A stretch of DNA of 64,000 nucleotides. Origin: Pontibacterium sp049603715. GTDB lineage: Bacteria > Pseudomonadota > Gammaproteobacteria > Pseudomonadales > Balneatricaceae. Under the pieces are notes generated by a model. That model was not told the origin of the DNA and ran no database searches. It saw only the letters and a list, made by a program, of their open reading frames with translations. Every line of letters starts with the position of its first letter. The first letter of the stretch is position 1. The stretch lies in contig JBMYSW010000016.1 in the NCBI GenBank assembly GCA_049603715.1, forward strand, positions 15,406 to 79,405, written 5' to 3'. The position numbers and the translations under genes were made by a program. This document shows, in pieces, positions 44,122 to 52,037 of the stretch.

Positions 44122-45774
44122 GTGAAAAATGATCTTGATGAAAACCTCCTAGCATTTCCTATCAATGTTAGCGCTACACTAAAGCACCTTCGCCAAGATA
44201 TGAAAGATGACTGGTTCTATGATGCTGTACGTTACGAAGATCTTCTTTCGAATGGAAAGAACCTTCATGAGATTCTGTCGAAAAACCTTGAGATAAACCA
44301 CGGTGAATATAAGTCTGGCCACAAGGCTGTATATGATGTTCCAAAAAGGTCGCTTGGTCTCAGGTATACATTGGAAATAGATTTTTACGATAGATTCTTG
44401 TATCAAGCGATATGCAGTTATCTCATTCCGTATTTCGACCCGCTTTTATCGAATCGTGTACTCAGTCATCGACATAATAAATATGGTAAAGATAAGTATC
44501 TTTTTAAGCACCGTATTGAGTTGTGGAATACGTTCGAAAACATTAGTCATCTCGCTCTAATCGATCATAAAGCTCTTTTAGTAACCGATCTGCTTAACTA
44601 CTTTGAGCAAATTTCGATAGATTCTATTGAAAACTCCTTTGTGGCGATGATATCGGATATTGATGCGACGGGCTCAGAAAAGAATAATATAAGAAGCGCC
44701 GTGAGCACGCTGAGAGCATTGCTTGAAAAGTGGTGTTATAGTGAAAGACACGGTTTGCCACAAAATCGCGATGCTTCCTCCTTCATTGCAAATGTAGTGC
44801 TAACAACTGTTGATAAAAGCATGGTTGAAAAGGGTTATGATTATTTTCGCTATGTCGATGATATAAGAATTATTTGCTCTGACGAATTCGAGGCCAAAAG
44901 GGCTCTCAATGATCTTATTTTCGAGTTAAGGAAGCTTGGTCTTAATATTAATTCCAAAAAAACTGTAATTCTCGACAAGGAAAGTGAAAATATTCAAGAG
45001 TTCTTTCCAAGTAGTGATGACACTATGACTCTTATCGACAATATGTGGAGATCAAAGAGTAAGAAAGTAATCGCACGGTCAATACCAATTTTATTTGAAT
45101 TTCTAAAAGATATAATTGAAGCAGGAGAAACACAGAGTCGTCCTTTTCGTTATTGTATAAATCGGTTTAAAACACTAATTTCTTCAAACCTATTTGACTC
45201 TAAATCGGTTTTAGCCAGCACGATCGCAAGCACTCTGATTGGAGAGCTTGGTAAGCAGCCCGTATCTACGGATCAGTTTTGTAAGCTATTGATGGACTTG
45301 GACTTATCAGACGAGCAAACTCAATCAATAGGAGATTTTATAGTGAATAAGGATGTTGCTATTCATGGCTGGCAGAACTACCACCTGATTCTTCTTATGG
45401 CGTATAAGAAATTTAATACTCCTAACCTTGTGGAGCATTGTAAGGCTTTGGTTAGGCATAGTGTTGAGAGCCCAGAGGTCCCAGCTTGCTTTATATATCT
45501 TGCATCAATAGGGCTTGAGAGTGAGGTGGAAGAGTTTATTGAAGATTTCAAGGAAACATGGCCTTATCAGCACCAGAGGTATTTCTTGATTGCGCTTCAA
45601 AGTACACCTAAAGAAAAGCTGAAGCCTATGTATGGCAAGGTTGGATACCGATTGAGAGGGACTGTCGATAGATTGAAAGGAAACAAAAGATTTAAAGGGG
45701 AGACGGTGTATTTAAGGGACTTTAACACGACACTTATCGATGAAATCTATGATGAGATATCGCCGTATGAGTAA
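44122..45774 (+). CDS. Reverse transcriptase of UG/Abi style with helical C-terminal domain
   Basis: 550 residues. The RT domain (about 60-300) shows motif A as LLVTDLLNYFEQIS (D156), motif B as GLPQNRDASSFIANVVL (211-227) and the catalytic YVDD box at 244-247 (YFRYVDDIRIIC), then motif D LGLNINSKKTVI. The C-terminal about 240 residues are helical and look like degenerate HEAT-type repeats, as in Abi/UG defence RTs. There is no group II intron maturase or endonuclease domain and no Cas1 fusion. The gene is AT-rich compared with its surroundings, and its stop overlaps the polymerase gene by eight bases. Start is GTG. The subgroup cannot be assigned without a tree. Confidence 0.88.
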   Translation: MKNDLDENLLAFPINVSATLKHLRQDMKDDWFYDAVRYEDLLSNGKNLHEILSKNLEINHGEYKSGHKAVYDVPKRSLGLRYTLEIDFYDRFLYQAICSYLIPYFDPLLSNRVLSHRHNKYGKDKYLFKHRIELWNTFENISHLALIDHKALLVTDLLNYFEQISIDSIENSFVAMISDIDATGSEKNNIRSAVSTLRALLEKWCYSERHGLPQNRDASSFIANVVLTTVDKSMVEKGYDYFRYVDDIRIICSDEFEAKRALNDLIFELRKLGLNINSKKTVILDKESENIQEFFPSSDDTMTLIDNMWRSKSKKVIARSIPILFEFLKDIIEAGETQSRPFRYCINRFKTLISSNLFDSKSVLASTIASTLIGELGKQPVSTDQFCKLLMDLDLSDEQTQSIGDFIVNKDVAIHGWQNYHLILLMAYKKFNTPNLVEHCKALVRHSVESPEVPACFIYLASIGLESEVEEFIEDFKETWPYQHQRYFLIALQSTPKEKLKPMYGKVGYRLRGTVDRLKGNKRFKGETVYLRDFNTTLIDEIYDEISPYE

Positions 45775-47323
45775 GGGAAAGGTTTTATACCTCGTGTATC
45801 AGAAAGACTTTTCTGAAAGAGGAAAAGATCGGTATTTTATATATGACGATGGAGCCTTCTCTGAGGTCGATTCCGAACATGTTGTTTCGCTCGAATGTTT
45901 TGTGGTAACTCATGACTTTTGGCTGATTTCCAACTCGCTGTTTAAGAAGCATAATAAACTGCCCTCAAGAATTGTTGACGTTGTTTTGCTATCGAAGGTA
46001 GTAGCTGGTGTTAAGTCAGTCGCCGGGGATGTCCAACCATGGGATGTGTCCAAAACAATTAAGCCACTATTCAAGAGCAATGAGGACTTCGAAAGCTATT
46101 TGGATATGTTTTACCGACGTAAAGAGCTGGTTTTTGATACATATATGCTTTTTTCACACAAGCTCGCTGAATATTTTGATAAATTAAGAATGTTAGCTTT
46201 AGAGAAAGGGGAGTTGCGAAGGTTTTATAGTTTGGAGCTCCCCATTTTTAACGAGTTAACGGTTTCTGCCTGCAAAGGTATTCGAGTAAATAATGACATA
46301 GTTCGGGAACATAAAGATAATCTTAAATTGGAATTCTATCGGCAGCTTAAGATCTTTGCAGAGAAGTATGAGGTGCTGTATGAGCTTCCCAATGAGGGGG
46401 AGATTAGAGAGAAATTATCCAATCTAGGGTATAACGTTCAGGATTATAGCCTTGATTTCTTGATAGACTTTTTACCTTCGCGTGATGACTATACAGACAA
46501 TTTACGAAGTCTTCAAAAAACGAACAAAAGCTATAGGGTATTTAATTCTATCTCATCTGGATCTAAAAGGATTAAACCGATAGTAGAGTCACACTGGACT
46601 TCAACATCCAGAATTTATCATAAGTCGCCAAGCCTGCAGAATATCTCTAAAAAATATCGAAATATTTTTGTTCCTGATGAAGGGATGTCTCTTTGCTATG
46701 TCGATTATGATCAATTTGAGGTTGGTATTATGGCAGCTCTTTCAGTTGACCCAAAGATGAAATTTATATATGAGAATAGCGATGCCTATAAGGATCTTGC
46801 TATTCAAGTTTTCAAAGACGAGGGCATGAGGAAGAAAGCGAAAATATTGTTTCTTTCTTACACTTATGGAATGTCTTTGGAAAACATAATAAGCTCAGTC
46901 AAAGAGCTGAATGGAAATATCAGCGTCGCTCGAGATTATTTTTCTAGCTTTTCTGTTTTTGAGGTTTGGAAAGAGTCTATACATCAAGACTTCATGGAAA
47001 ATGGCAGGGTATCAACGATATCAGGGAATTATTTAAATAGGTCTAAAAGTAAAGAACTGACTGAAAAAGAAAAAAGAAAATCGGTTAATCATGTAATTCA
47101 AGGAACTGCTACCTATATTTTTAAAAGAGCTTTGTTAGAGCTTTCTAAACTTAAAGGCGTTCAGATTCTAATACCAATGCATGATGCGGTTTTGTTCCAG
47201 CATGCAGAGTATGTAGATCCTAATTTGGTAGTTAAAATATTTGAAGATGTAATGACTGATGAGCTAGGTAGAAAAGTAACCGGAAAGGCTTCCATAGAGG
47301 AGTTTTACGCAGAAAATGGCTAA
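45767..47323 (+). CDS. Stand-alone family-A DNA polymerase paired with the RT
   Basis: 518 residues. The polymerase half shows SLQNISKKYRNIFVP, motif A DYDQFEVGIMAALS (D315), the O helix MRKKAKILFLSYTYG (R355, K359, Y367, G368), HVIQGTATYIFKRAL, and motif C MHDAVLF (H472, D473). Motif C usually reads HDE; here the Glu is Ala474. The N-terminal about 130 residues look like a remnant of a 3'-5' exonuclease fold without its acidic residues. No 5' nuclease is present, and cellular Pol I is about 900 residues. The ATG at 45767 overlaps the RT stop; an earlier in-frame ATG at 45740 is less likely. Cooperation with the RT, for example second-strand synthesis, is an inference. Confidence 0.87.
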   Translation: MSKGKVLYLVYQKDFSERGKDRYFIYDDGAFSEVDSEHVVSLECFVVTHDFWLISNSLFKKHNKLPSRIVDVVLLSKVVAGVKSVAGDVQPWDVSKTIKPLFKSNEDFESYLDMFYRRKELVFDTYMLFSHKLAEYFDKLRMLALEKGELRRFYSLELPIFNELTVSACKGIRVNNDIVREHKDNLKLEFYRQLKIFAEKYEVLYELPNEGEIREKLSNLGYNVQDYSLDFLIDFLPSRDDYTDNLRSLQKTNKSYRVFNSISSGSKRIKPIVESHWTSTSRIYHKSPSLQNISKKYRNIFVPDEGMSLCYVDYDQFEVGIMAALSVDPKMKFIYENSDAYKDLAIQVFKDEGMRKKAKILFLSYTYGMSLENIISSVKELNGNISVARDYFSSFSVFEVWKESIHQDFMENGRVSTISGNYLNRSKSKELTEKEKRKSVNHVIQGTATYIFKRALLELSKLKGVQILIPMHDAVLFQHAEYVDPNLVVKIFEDVMTDELGRKVTGKASIEEFYAENG

Positions 47324-47360
47324 ATCCAAGCATAGAGTTCACCGGCTGAGAGTAAACCGA

Positions 47361-47457
47361 GTAACGATATAGCAAACGCATGTTGTCGAGCTGGTGTTAC
47401 GCTTGAAGGGGGAGGAGCCCTCCTTCACTTAAAACCAGCCGCAACTGTTTGCGTTAG
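47361..47457 (+). other. Nested inverted-repeat element after the RT-polymerase pair (attC-like or RNA)
   Basis: Four pairs of arms nest around one centre: TAACG (47362) with CGTTA (47452), GCAAAC (47372) with GTTTGC (47447), GCTGGT (47390) with ACCAGC (47434), and GAAGGGGG (47405) with CCCTCCTTC (47418). This fold, about 97 bases long, begins 38 bases after the polymerase stop and ends in GTTAGC, which resembles an integron attC core. GTTAGC also occurs at 44091, 31 bases before the RT. It could instead be a noncoding RNA for the RT. No integrase gene is in the window. Confidence 0.5.
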
Positions 47458-47608
47458 CGTGCCGAGCTACCCATGCTAGCAGCCCCTCCTAAAACCACCC
47501 CAACCCTCATCCTAATTTCTATGCTTTAATAAACGAACTCTAACAACCCAAGCACCGCCGCCCAGCAAACTACTTCACTAATAAAAATAAAACCAAGAGG
47601 CACACCCC

Positions 47609-48391
47609 ATGGACACCAACTCTTCTCCTTCCACCCAGCCTGAATGGGCGATATACCCTTCACTGAAAGACCGCGTTGTTATTGTCACTGGCGGGGCGTC
47701 GGGCATCGGTGCAGATATGGTGCGAGCCTTTGTTGCACAGGGCGCGAAGGTAGCGTTTTTAGATAAAAATGCCGAAGCGGCTAATGCGTTGGTTAAAGAG
47801 CTGGATGGTCGTTGTCATTTTGAGGCTACGGACTTAACCGATATCGAAGGGCTTAAGGCTGCCATCGCCAATATCCATAAGCGCCTTGGTAAGGTGAGTG
47901 TGTTGGTCAATAACGCGGCCCACGACGATCGTCATGATTGGCGAACTGTGACCGAGGAGTATTGGGATGAGCGTTTTGCCACCAACCTACGGCATCAATT
48001 TTTTGCCATTCAAGCCGTGGCGCCGGGCATGATGGAGTTGGGTAAAGGCTCGATTATCAACATTGGCTCTAACTCTTGGTGGGAGGCAGGCGGTGACTTT
48101 CCTGCTTATACCACGGCTAAGTCGGCGGTGCATGGCCTTACGCGTACCATGGCTCGCGAGCTTGGCGAATATGGAATTCGCGTCAATGCGGTGGTGCCCG
48201 GTTGGATTATGACTGAACGACAAAAGCAACTGTGGGTGACAGACGAGGCGCTTAATAAGCAGCTTGAACGTCAGTGCTTACACACCCCGATAGGTCCTAT
48301 TTACGTTGCCCGTATGGTGTTGTTCCTTGCCTCCGACGATGCAGGCATGTGTACTGCCAGCAACTTTATGGTGGATGCTGGCTCGATTTAA
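47609..48391 (+). CDS. Short-chain dehydrogenase/reductase
   Basis: 260 residues with the cofactor loop TGGASGIG (about 28-35), LVNNAAHDD, a Ser in IGSNSWW and the catalytic YTTAK. The Asp after strand two (FLDKN) favours NAD. The substrate is unknown; the SNSWWEAGGDF loop is typical of sugar or polyol dehydrogenases of this family. It marks the return to normal base composition after the AT-rich island. Confidence 0.88.
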   Translation: MDTNSSPSTQPEWAIYPSLKDRVVIVTGGASGIGADMVRAFVAQGAKVAFLDKNAEAANALVKELDGRCHFEATDLTDIEGLKAAIANIHKRLGKVSVLVNNAAHDDRHDWRTVTEEYWDERFATNLRHQFFAIQAVAPGMMELGKGSIINIGSNSWWEAGGDFPAYTTAKSAVHGLTRTMARELGEYGIRVNAVVPGWIMTERQKQLWVTDEALNKQLERQCLHTPIGPIYVARMVLFLASDDAGMCTASNFMVDAGSI

Positions 48392-48433
48392 GTAAAACCC
48401 TTATCGCAAAACTGAGTGCCAAAGACTTAGAAC

Positions 48434-49132
48434 ATGAAGCTCCTAACCTTCGCTTTTTTCGTACTTTTTTCCATTAGCTCACAGGCATCGTGTGTCGTGT
48501 TGCTGCATGGCCTTGCACGAACAGCCGACTCGATGGAAACCCTTGAAGAGGCGCTTTTAAGTGAAGGTTTTTTTACGGTAAACGAAGGCTATCCTTCTAG
48601 AGACTACCCCATAGAGACGCTTGCAGAGATGGCTATCTCACCTGCGGTTAAGATGTGCCCGCAAGGCTCTACAGTTCACTTCGTCACTCATTCCCTTGGT
48701 GGCATTTTAGTGCGGCACTACTTGTCTAATCACACCCTCAACAACTTAGGGCGTGTGGTTATGCTGGGGCCACCCAACCAAGGCAGTGAAGTTGTCGATC
48801 AACTAGGTGATATACCCGGCTTTCATTTTATTAATGGTGACGCAGGTATGCAGCTGGGTACGGGTGAGTTGAGTATTCCCAACACGTTAGGGCGAGCGAA
48901 TTTTGACCTGGGTATTGTCGCCGGAACGCGCAGCGTTAACCTAATTTTGTCGGCCCTGATACCCAACACAGATGATGGCAAGGTGTCGATTGCCAGCACT
49001 AAGCTTGAGGGTATGAACGACCATATTCAGTTACCTGTAACCCATACGTTTATGATGAAAAACAAAAGGGTGATTGCTCAGGTTGTTCACTATTTAAAAC
49101 ACGGTAGCTTTCAGCATTCTGGCGATTTATAA
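48434..49132 (+). CDS. Secreted lipase-like alpha/beta hydrolase
   Basis: 232 residues with a signal peptide (ending SISSQASC) and a lipase core: VVLLHGLARTADSM, nucleophile loop VTHSLGGILVRHYL, and GPPNQGSEV. The His is probably in NDHIQLPVTHTFM. It resembles small bacterial triacylglycerol lipase-like proteins whose substrates are unknown. It starts 43 bases after the SDR gene. Confidence 0.83.
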   Translation: MKLLTFAFFVLFSISSQASCVVLLHGLARTADSMETLEEALLSEGFFTVNEGYPSRDYPIETLAEMAISPAVKMCPQGSTVHFVTHSLGGILVRHYLSNHTLNNLGRVVMLGPPNQGSEVVDQLGDIPGFHFINGDAGMQLGTGELSIPNTLGRANFDLGIVAGTRSVNLILSALIPNTDDGKVSIASTKLEGMNDHIQLPVTHTFMMKNKRVIAQVVHYLKHGSFQHSGDL

Positions 49133-49223
49133 AATACGCTTGGCTAGTCGGTGGGGTGAGTAGGGGGCCTACTGCGAGCTGTTGCAGCGCTCTTAACGAA
49201 AAGTGCTAAAGTCTGGGGAAGAG

Positions 49224-49631
49224 TCAGTGCTTATACAGCGTAAAGTCTGAGTCAAACCAAAGGACATAAAATATATCACGTAGCCTGTAGCCCACCATGG
49301 GGCGAAGCCCGTGATACCTAAATGCGATATAGCTATCGACCTCTTCTGTTATGAACTTAGGCGTAGGTGCGTTTATTGAGCCTTTGGCAATTTTTTCAGT
49401 ACCTAAGCCGTGTCTGTCTGCTCGTTTGATCTCATTCCACGTTAGGTTTCTTCTACGGAATATCGAGTCGGCAAACATTGCTCTGTTTTCTTGATCAAGG
49501 GCGGATAGGCAGTACTTTCCGGGTTGGAGTTTTTCGAGAGAGAAGATGGGAGGGTTGCTGTCGTAATTGATAGGGTCTACAGACTTTACCAAGCTTCCCT
49601 GCTTTGGCTTTTGTTTTTTTATGCGGCCCAT
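49224..49631 (-). CDS. Probable toxin of a Panacea-type toxin-antitoxin pair
   Basis: 135 residues, basic N-terminus (RIKKQKPKQ), then a compact domain ending PMVGYRLRDIFYVLWFDSDFTLYKH, a pattern seen in small proteins encoded next to Panacea-domain antitoxins. Its ATG overlaps the upstream Panacea stop codon by one base (TAATG), so translation is coupled. Toxicity is inferred from the pairing; the target is unknown. Confidence 0.6.
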   Translation of the reverse strand: MGRIKKQKPKQGSLVKSVDPINYDSNPPIFSLEKLQPGKYCLSALDQENRAMFADSIFRRRNLTWNEIKRADRHGLGTEKIAKGSINAPTPKFITEEVDSYIAFRYHGLRPMVGYRLRDIFYVLWFDSDFTLYKH

Positions 49632-50065
49632 TAGTCAATACGCGTTTTAAAGTAGTCGGTAATGGCTTTTTGAGGAATGACACTGGCTTCTGCTTCGTAG
49701 TCGATCCATGGCGGTTCTTCGTGGGTCATATTCCGCAACTTCCACGCGGAGTATTGCCCAAATACCTCATATACTTCTTCAATAAGCTCAAACTCATCTT
49801 TGGTTAAGGAGTGTGTATCTAAGGCGTTAATGGGTGGAATGGGGTTGCTGCCAAACTGTTTATATTGATGATAAAGCTCTGGCACAACAGGGCCGTGTGT
49901 CCAAGCCGCTATATCTTCGGGGAATAACGGCTTGTTGAATATGGCGCTGTAAAAACCCTGAGCATAGTAGGCGAGTTTTTGAAGCTTAAGGTTTGAGATT
50001 CCATCCCCGTCATTGGCGCCATCTAAGTATAGGAAGCACTGAGCGACATCTTGTAAAGTTGCCAT
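49631..50065 (-). CDS. Panacea (DUF4065/SocA-like) antitoxin
   Basis: 144 residues with ISNLKLQKLAYYAQGFYSA, PLFPEDIAAWTHGPVVPELY and a later LIEEVYEVFGQYSAWKLRNMTH, the core of the Panacea domain. These antitoxins neutralise a variety of toxins encoded beside them. AGGAGG lies upstream of the ATG. A LexA-like box sits 80 bases upstream and may link the unit to DNA damage. Confidence 0.85.
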   Translation of the reverse strand: MATLQDVAQCFLYLDGANDGDGISNLKLQKLAYYAQGFYSAIFNKPLFPEDIAAWTHGPVVPELYHQYKQFGSNPIPPINALDTHSLTKDEFELIEEVYEVFGQYSAWKLRNMTHEEPPWIDYEAEASVIPQKAITDYFKTRID

Positions 50066-50144
50066 GAAGTCCTCCTGTATAGTTTGTTCATAGCCAAATA
50101 TCTGTGTTGAATGTTAGCACTCTATCAACCACACAGCTATATCA

Positions 50145-50164
50145 GTGTGTATTTATATACAGTA
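50145..50164 (-). promoter_or_regulatory. Degenerate LexA-like box upstream of the Panacea pair
   Basis: On the minus strand it reads TACTGTATATAAATACACAC, which matches 16 of 20 positions of the Escherichia coli SOS consensus. The left half-site CTGT is intact but the right half-site is ACAC and not ACAG. It could be a weak LexA site or chance in AT-rich DNA. Confidence 0.4.
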
Positions 50165-50221
50165 TATTGGAGTGTCATGTTCGGTCTTCAAGGCCGCTTC
50201 CCCACGTAGTTTATAGGTCAT
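50153..50221 (-). pseudogene. RelE-type toxin remnant
   Basis: A 22-codon frame starting MTYKL overlaps the end of the antitoxin gene, exactly where a RelE/YoeB-like toxin would start, and contains AALKTE, resembling the family's ALKEW. It then stops. Toxins of this family are about 85-95 residues, so most of the gene is lost. Confidence 0.5.
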
Positions 50222-50459
50222 TAATATCAACCAAGATGTTCTCTTCTAATTCACGCTCTTTTGCGATGGCGAGCAGCTCTAGGTCTTCCAGTCGGTCCAT
50301 CATGGCTTCGTAAGCGGCAGCAGGGACACAGTAAAAGGCTGGCTCGTTACGATTAAGCACTGCTACTGGCTCGCCAGATGCACTTGTCGCTACTTTCATT
50401 GGGTTTGCTTTTAGCTCAGTGATACTGGCCGCGACATCAGCTAAAATTCTTGTGGTCAT
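50211..50459 (-). CDS. Phd/YefM-type antitoxin, apparently orphan
   Basis: 82 residues with the Phd/YefM fold: ILADVAASITELKANPMKVA, then GEPVAVLNRNEPAFYCVPAAAYEAMM. This is normally the first gene of a TA operon, binding operator DNA and toxin. The overlapping downstream frame has only a truncated toxin remnant, so this antitoxin is probably orphaned. Confidence 0.85.
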   Translation of the reverse strand: MTTRILADVAASITELKANPMKVATSASGEPVAVLNRNEPAFYCVPAAAYEAMMDRLEDLELLAIAKERELEENILVDINDL

Positions 50460-50653
50460 CTTAAAGCTCTCTGGGTAAGTCTTTTATTCGGTCATTAGTC
50501 AATTTTAGTCCTGAGTAGAAGCTTCCGCAAGGAGGTTAGCAAGGCTTCTATCTTTGTTGGCTTTCCTTCTAGTTGGCTTTGTTAAACCGCCTCAAAACGA
50601 GTAGGCTGAGCGAGTAAGATTTGACCACTGTGAACCTCAATCAAGGACAAAAC

Positions 50654-51364
50654 ATGAAAACCATCGGCCTAATCGGCGGCATGAGTTGGGAGTCTACCGC
50701 AAGCTACTACAGCGCGATTAACCAAGGCGTTAAAGCTGCCTTGGGCGGATTACATTCGGCCAAAATCTGCTTGTATAGTGTTGATTTTGCCGAGATCGAA
50801 AAGCTCCAGCATCAAGGCCGTTGGGACGAAACCGCAGCTATTTTGTCGAAGGCCGCTCAATCGGTTGAGGCGGGCGGTGCCGACTTTGTGTTGATTTGTA
50901 CCAACACCATGCACAAGGTGGCGGAAGAGGTACAAGCGGCGGTGAATATTCCGTTGGTTCATATCGCCGATGCTACAGCCGATCAGCTAGTGGCCGATGG
51001 TGTTGAGCGTGTGGGTTTGCTGGGCACCAAATTTACGATGGAGCAGGGGTTTTATAAAAACCGCATTACGCAAAACTATGGCATTGAGGTGTTAACACCC
51101 AACGCGGCAGATCGCGATATTGTGCATGATGTGATTTATAACGAACTCTGTTTAGGCCAAATTCGTGACGACTCTCGCGCTGAGTACCTGCGAATTGTGA
51201 ATCAGCTATTTGAGCAAGGGGCGCAGGCAGTGATTTTAGGCTGTACCGAAATCGCTTTGTTGATTCAGCAACAGCATACGACGGTGCCGCTTTACGACAC
51301 CACCCAGTTGCATGCGGAAAAGGCAGTGAGGTTGACGGTGTTAAGCTCCAACCAGCTGGGCTAG
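50654..51364 (+). CDS. Aspartate/glutamate racemase family protein, YgeA-like
   Basis: About 236 residues: IGLIGGMSWESTASYY at the start, and the two catalytic Cys regions ICTNTMHK (first Cys near 83) and ILGCTEIALL (second near 196). Such enzymes racemise amino acids without a cofactor. ATG 50654 has AAGGA six bases upstream; an upstream GTG in frame lacks one. Substrate uncertain. Confidence 0.88.
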   Translation: MKTIGLIGGMSWESTASYYSAINQGVKAALGGLHSAKICLYSVDFAEIEKLQHQGRWDETAAILSKAAQSVEAGGADFVLICTNTMHKVAEEVQAAVNIPLVHIADATADQLVADGVERVGLLGTKFTMEQGFYKNRITQNYGIEVLTPNAADRDIVHDVIYNELCLGQIRDDSRAEYLRIVNQLFEQGAQAVILGCTEIALLIQQQHTTVPLYDTTQLHAEKAVRLTVLSSNQLG

Positions 51365-51512
51365 TGGACTTTTGGGATGGTATTTTGGTATTTGATACCG
51401 ATGTAAAAGGCCCAGTACCTAAGGGCCGTTATAAGTTTGCCACCCATTTTGGTGTGTTATGTTACGCCTGCGTTGCCCCGCCTAATAATCACTTTGAAGA
51501 TAGAGCCCAACA

Positions 51513-52037
51513 ATGCCCGTTATTCGTCATGCAACACCCTCCGATGCCAAAGCGCTAGCCGCCCTTGCCGAGTCTACCTTTCGCGACACCTTTGCTGAGC
51601 AAAACACCGTTGAGGATATTAACAACCATTGCAAAACGGCCTACGGTGAGGCGCTGCAAGCAAAAGAACTAAACGATCCAAGCTACCTTACCCTTGTCGC
51701 AGAGGACAATGATGAGTTGCTGGCCTATGCGCAGCTTCGTTTTGGTAGCTCACCCGCGAGCTTGGGCGAGCAAGTTTCTGCCGAGATTCAGCGCATTTAT
51801 GTTGATAAACACTGGCACGGAAAAGGCGTGGCGCAGGCACTGATGCAGCAGTGCATTACAGAAGCTCAATCGCGCGATTACGATGCCGTTTGGTTAGGTG
51901 TGTGGGAGCATAACCCACGTGCTTTGGCGTTTTATCGCAAGTTTGGTTTTGAGCCCGTGGGCGAGCACTTTTTTGTGCTCGGTAGCGATCGCCAACGGGA
52001 TATTATTATGGCGCGCACGCTTAAAACTTGTCTCTAA
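51513..52037 (+). CDS. GNAT-family N-acetyltransferase
   Basis: 174 residues with IRHATPSDAKALAALAEST at the start, IQRIYVDKHWHGKGVAQALM as acetyl-CoA motif A, and VWEHNPRALAFYRKFGFEPVG as motif B. Target unknown. It overlaps the convergent transporter gene by 17 bases at their 3' ends. Confidence 0.88.
   Translation: MPVIRHATPSDAKALAALAESTFRDTFAEQNTVEDINNHCKTAYGEALQAKELNDPSYLTLVAEDNDELLAYAQLRFGSSPASLGEQVSAEIQRIYVDKHWHGKGVAQALMQQCITEAQSRDYDAVWLGVWEHNPRALAFYRKFGFEPVGEHFFVLGSDRQRDIIMARTLKTCL

Noticed and set aside
44122..45774. CRISPR-associated reverse transcriptase
   Set aside because: The RT is not fused to Cas1, lies about 3.2 kb from the array with unrelated genes in between, and the system here is type I-E, which does not use RTs.
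44122..47323. Group II intron or retron
   Set aside because: No maturase or HNH domain and no intron RNA domain V-like hairpin; the paired polymerase does not fit a retron.
51364..51558. 64-codon frame before the acetyltransferase gene
   Set aside because: No ribosome site, overlaps the acetyltransferase gene in another frame, and no family resemblance.
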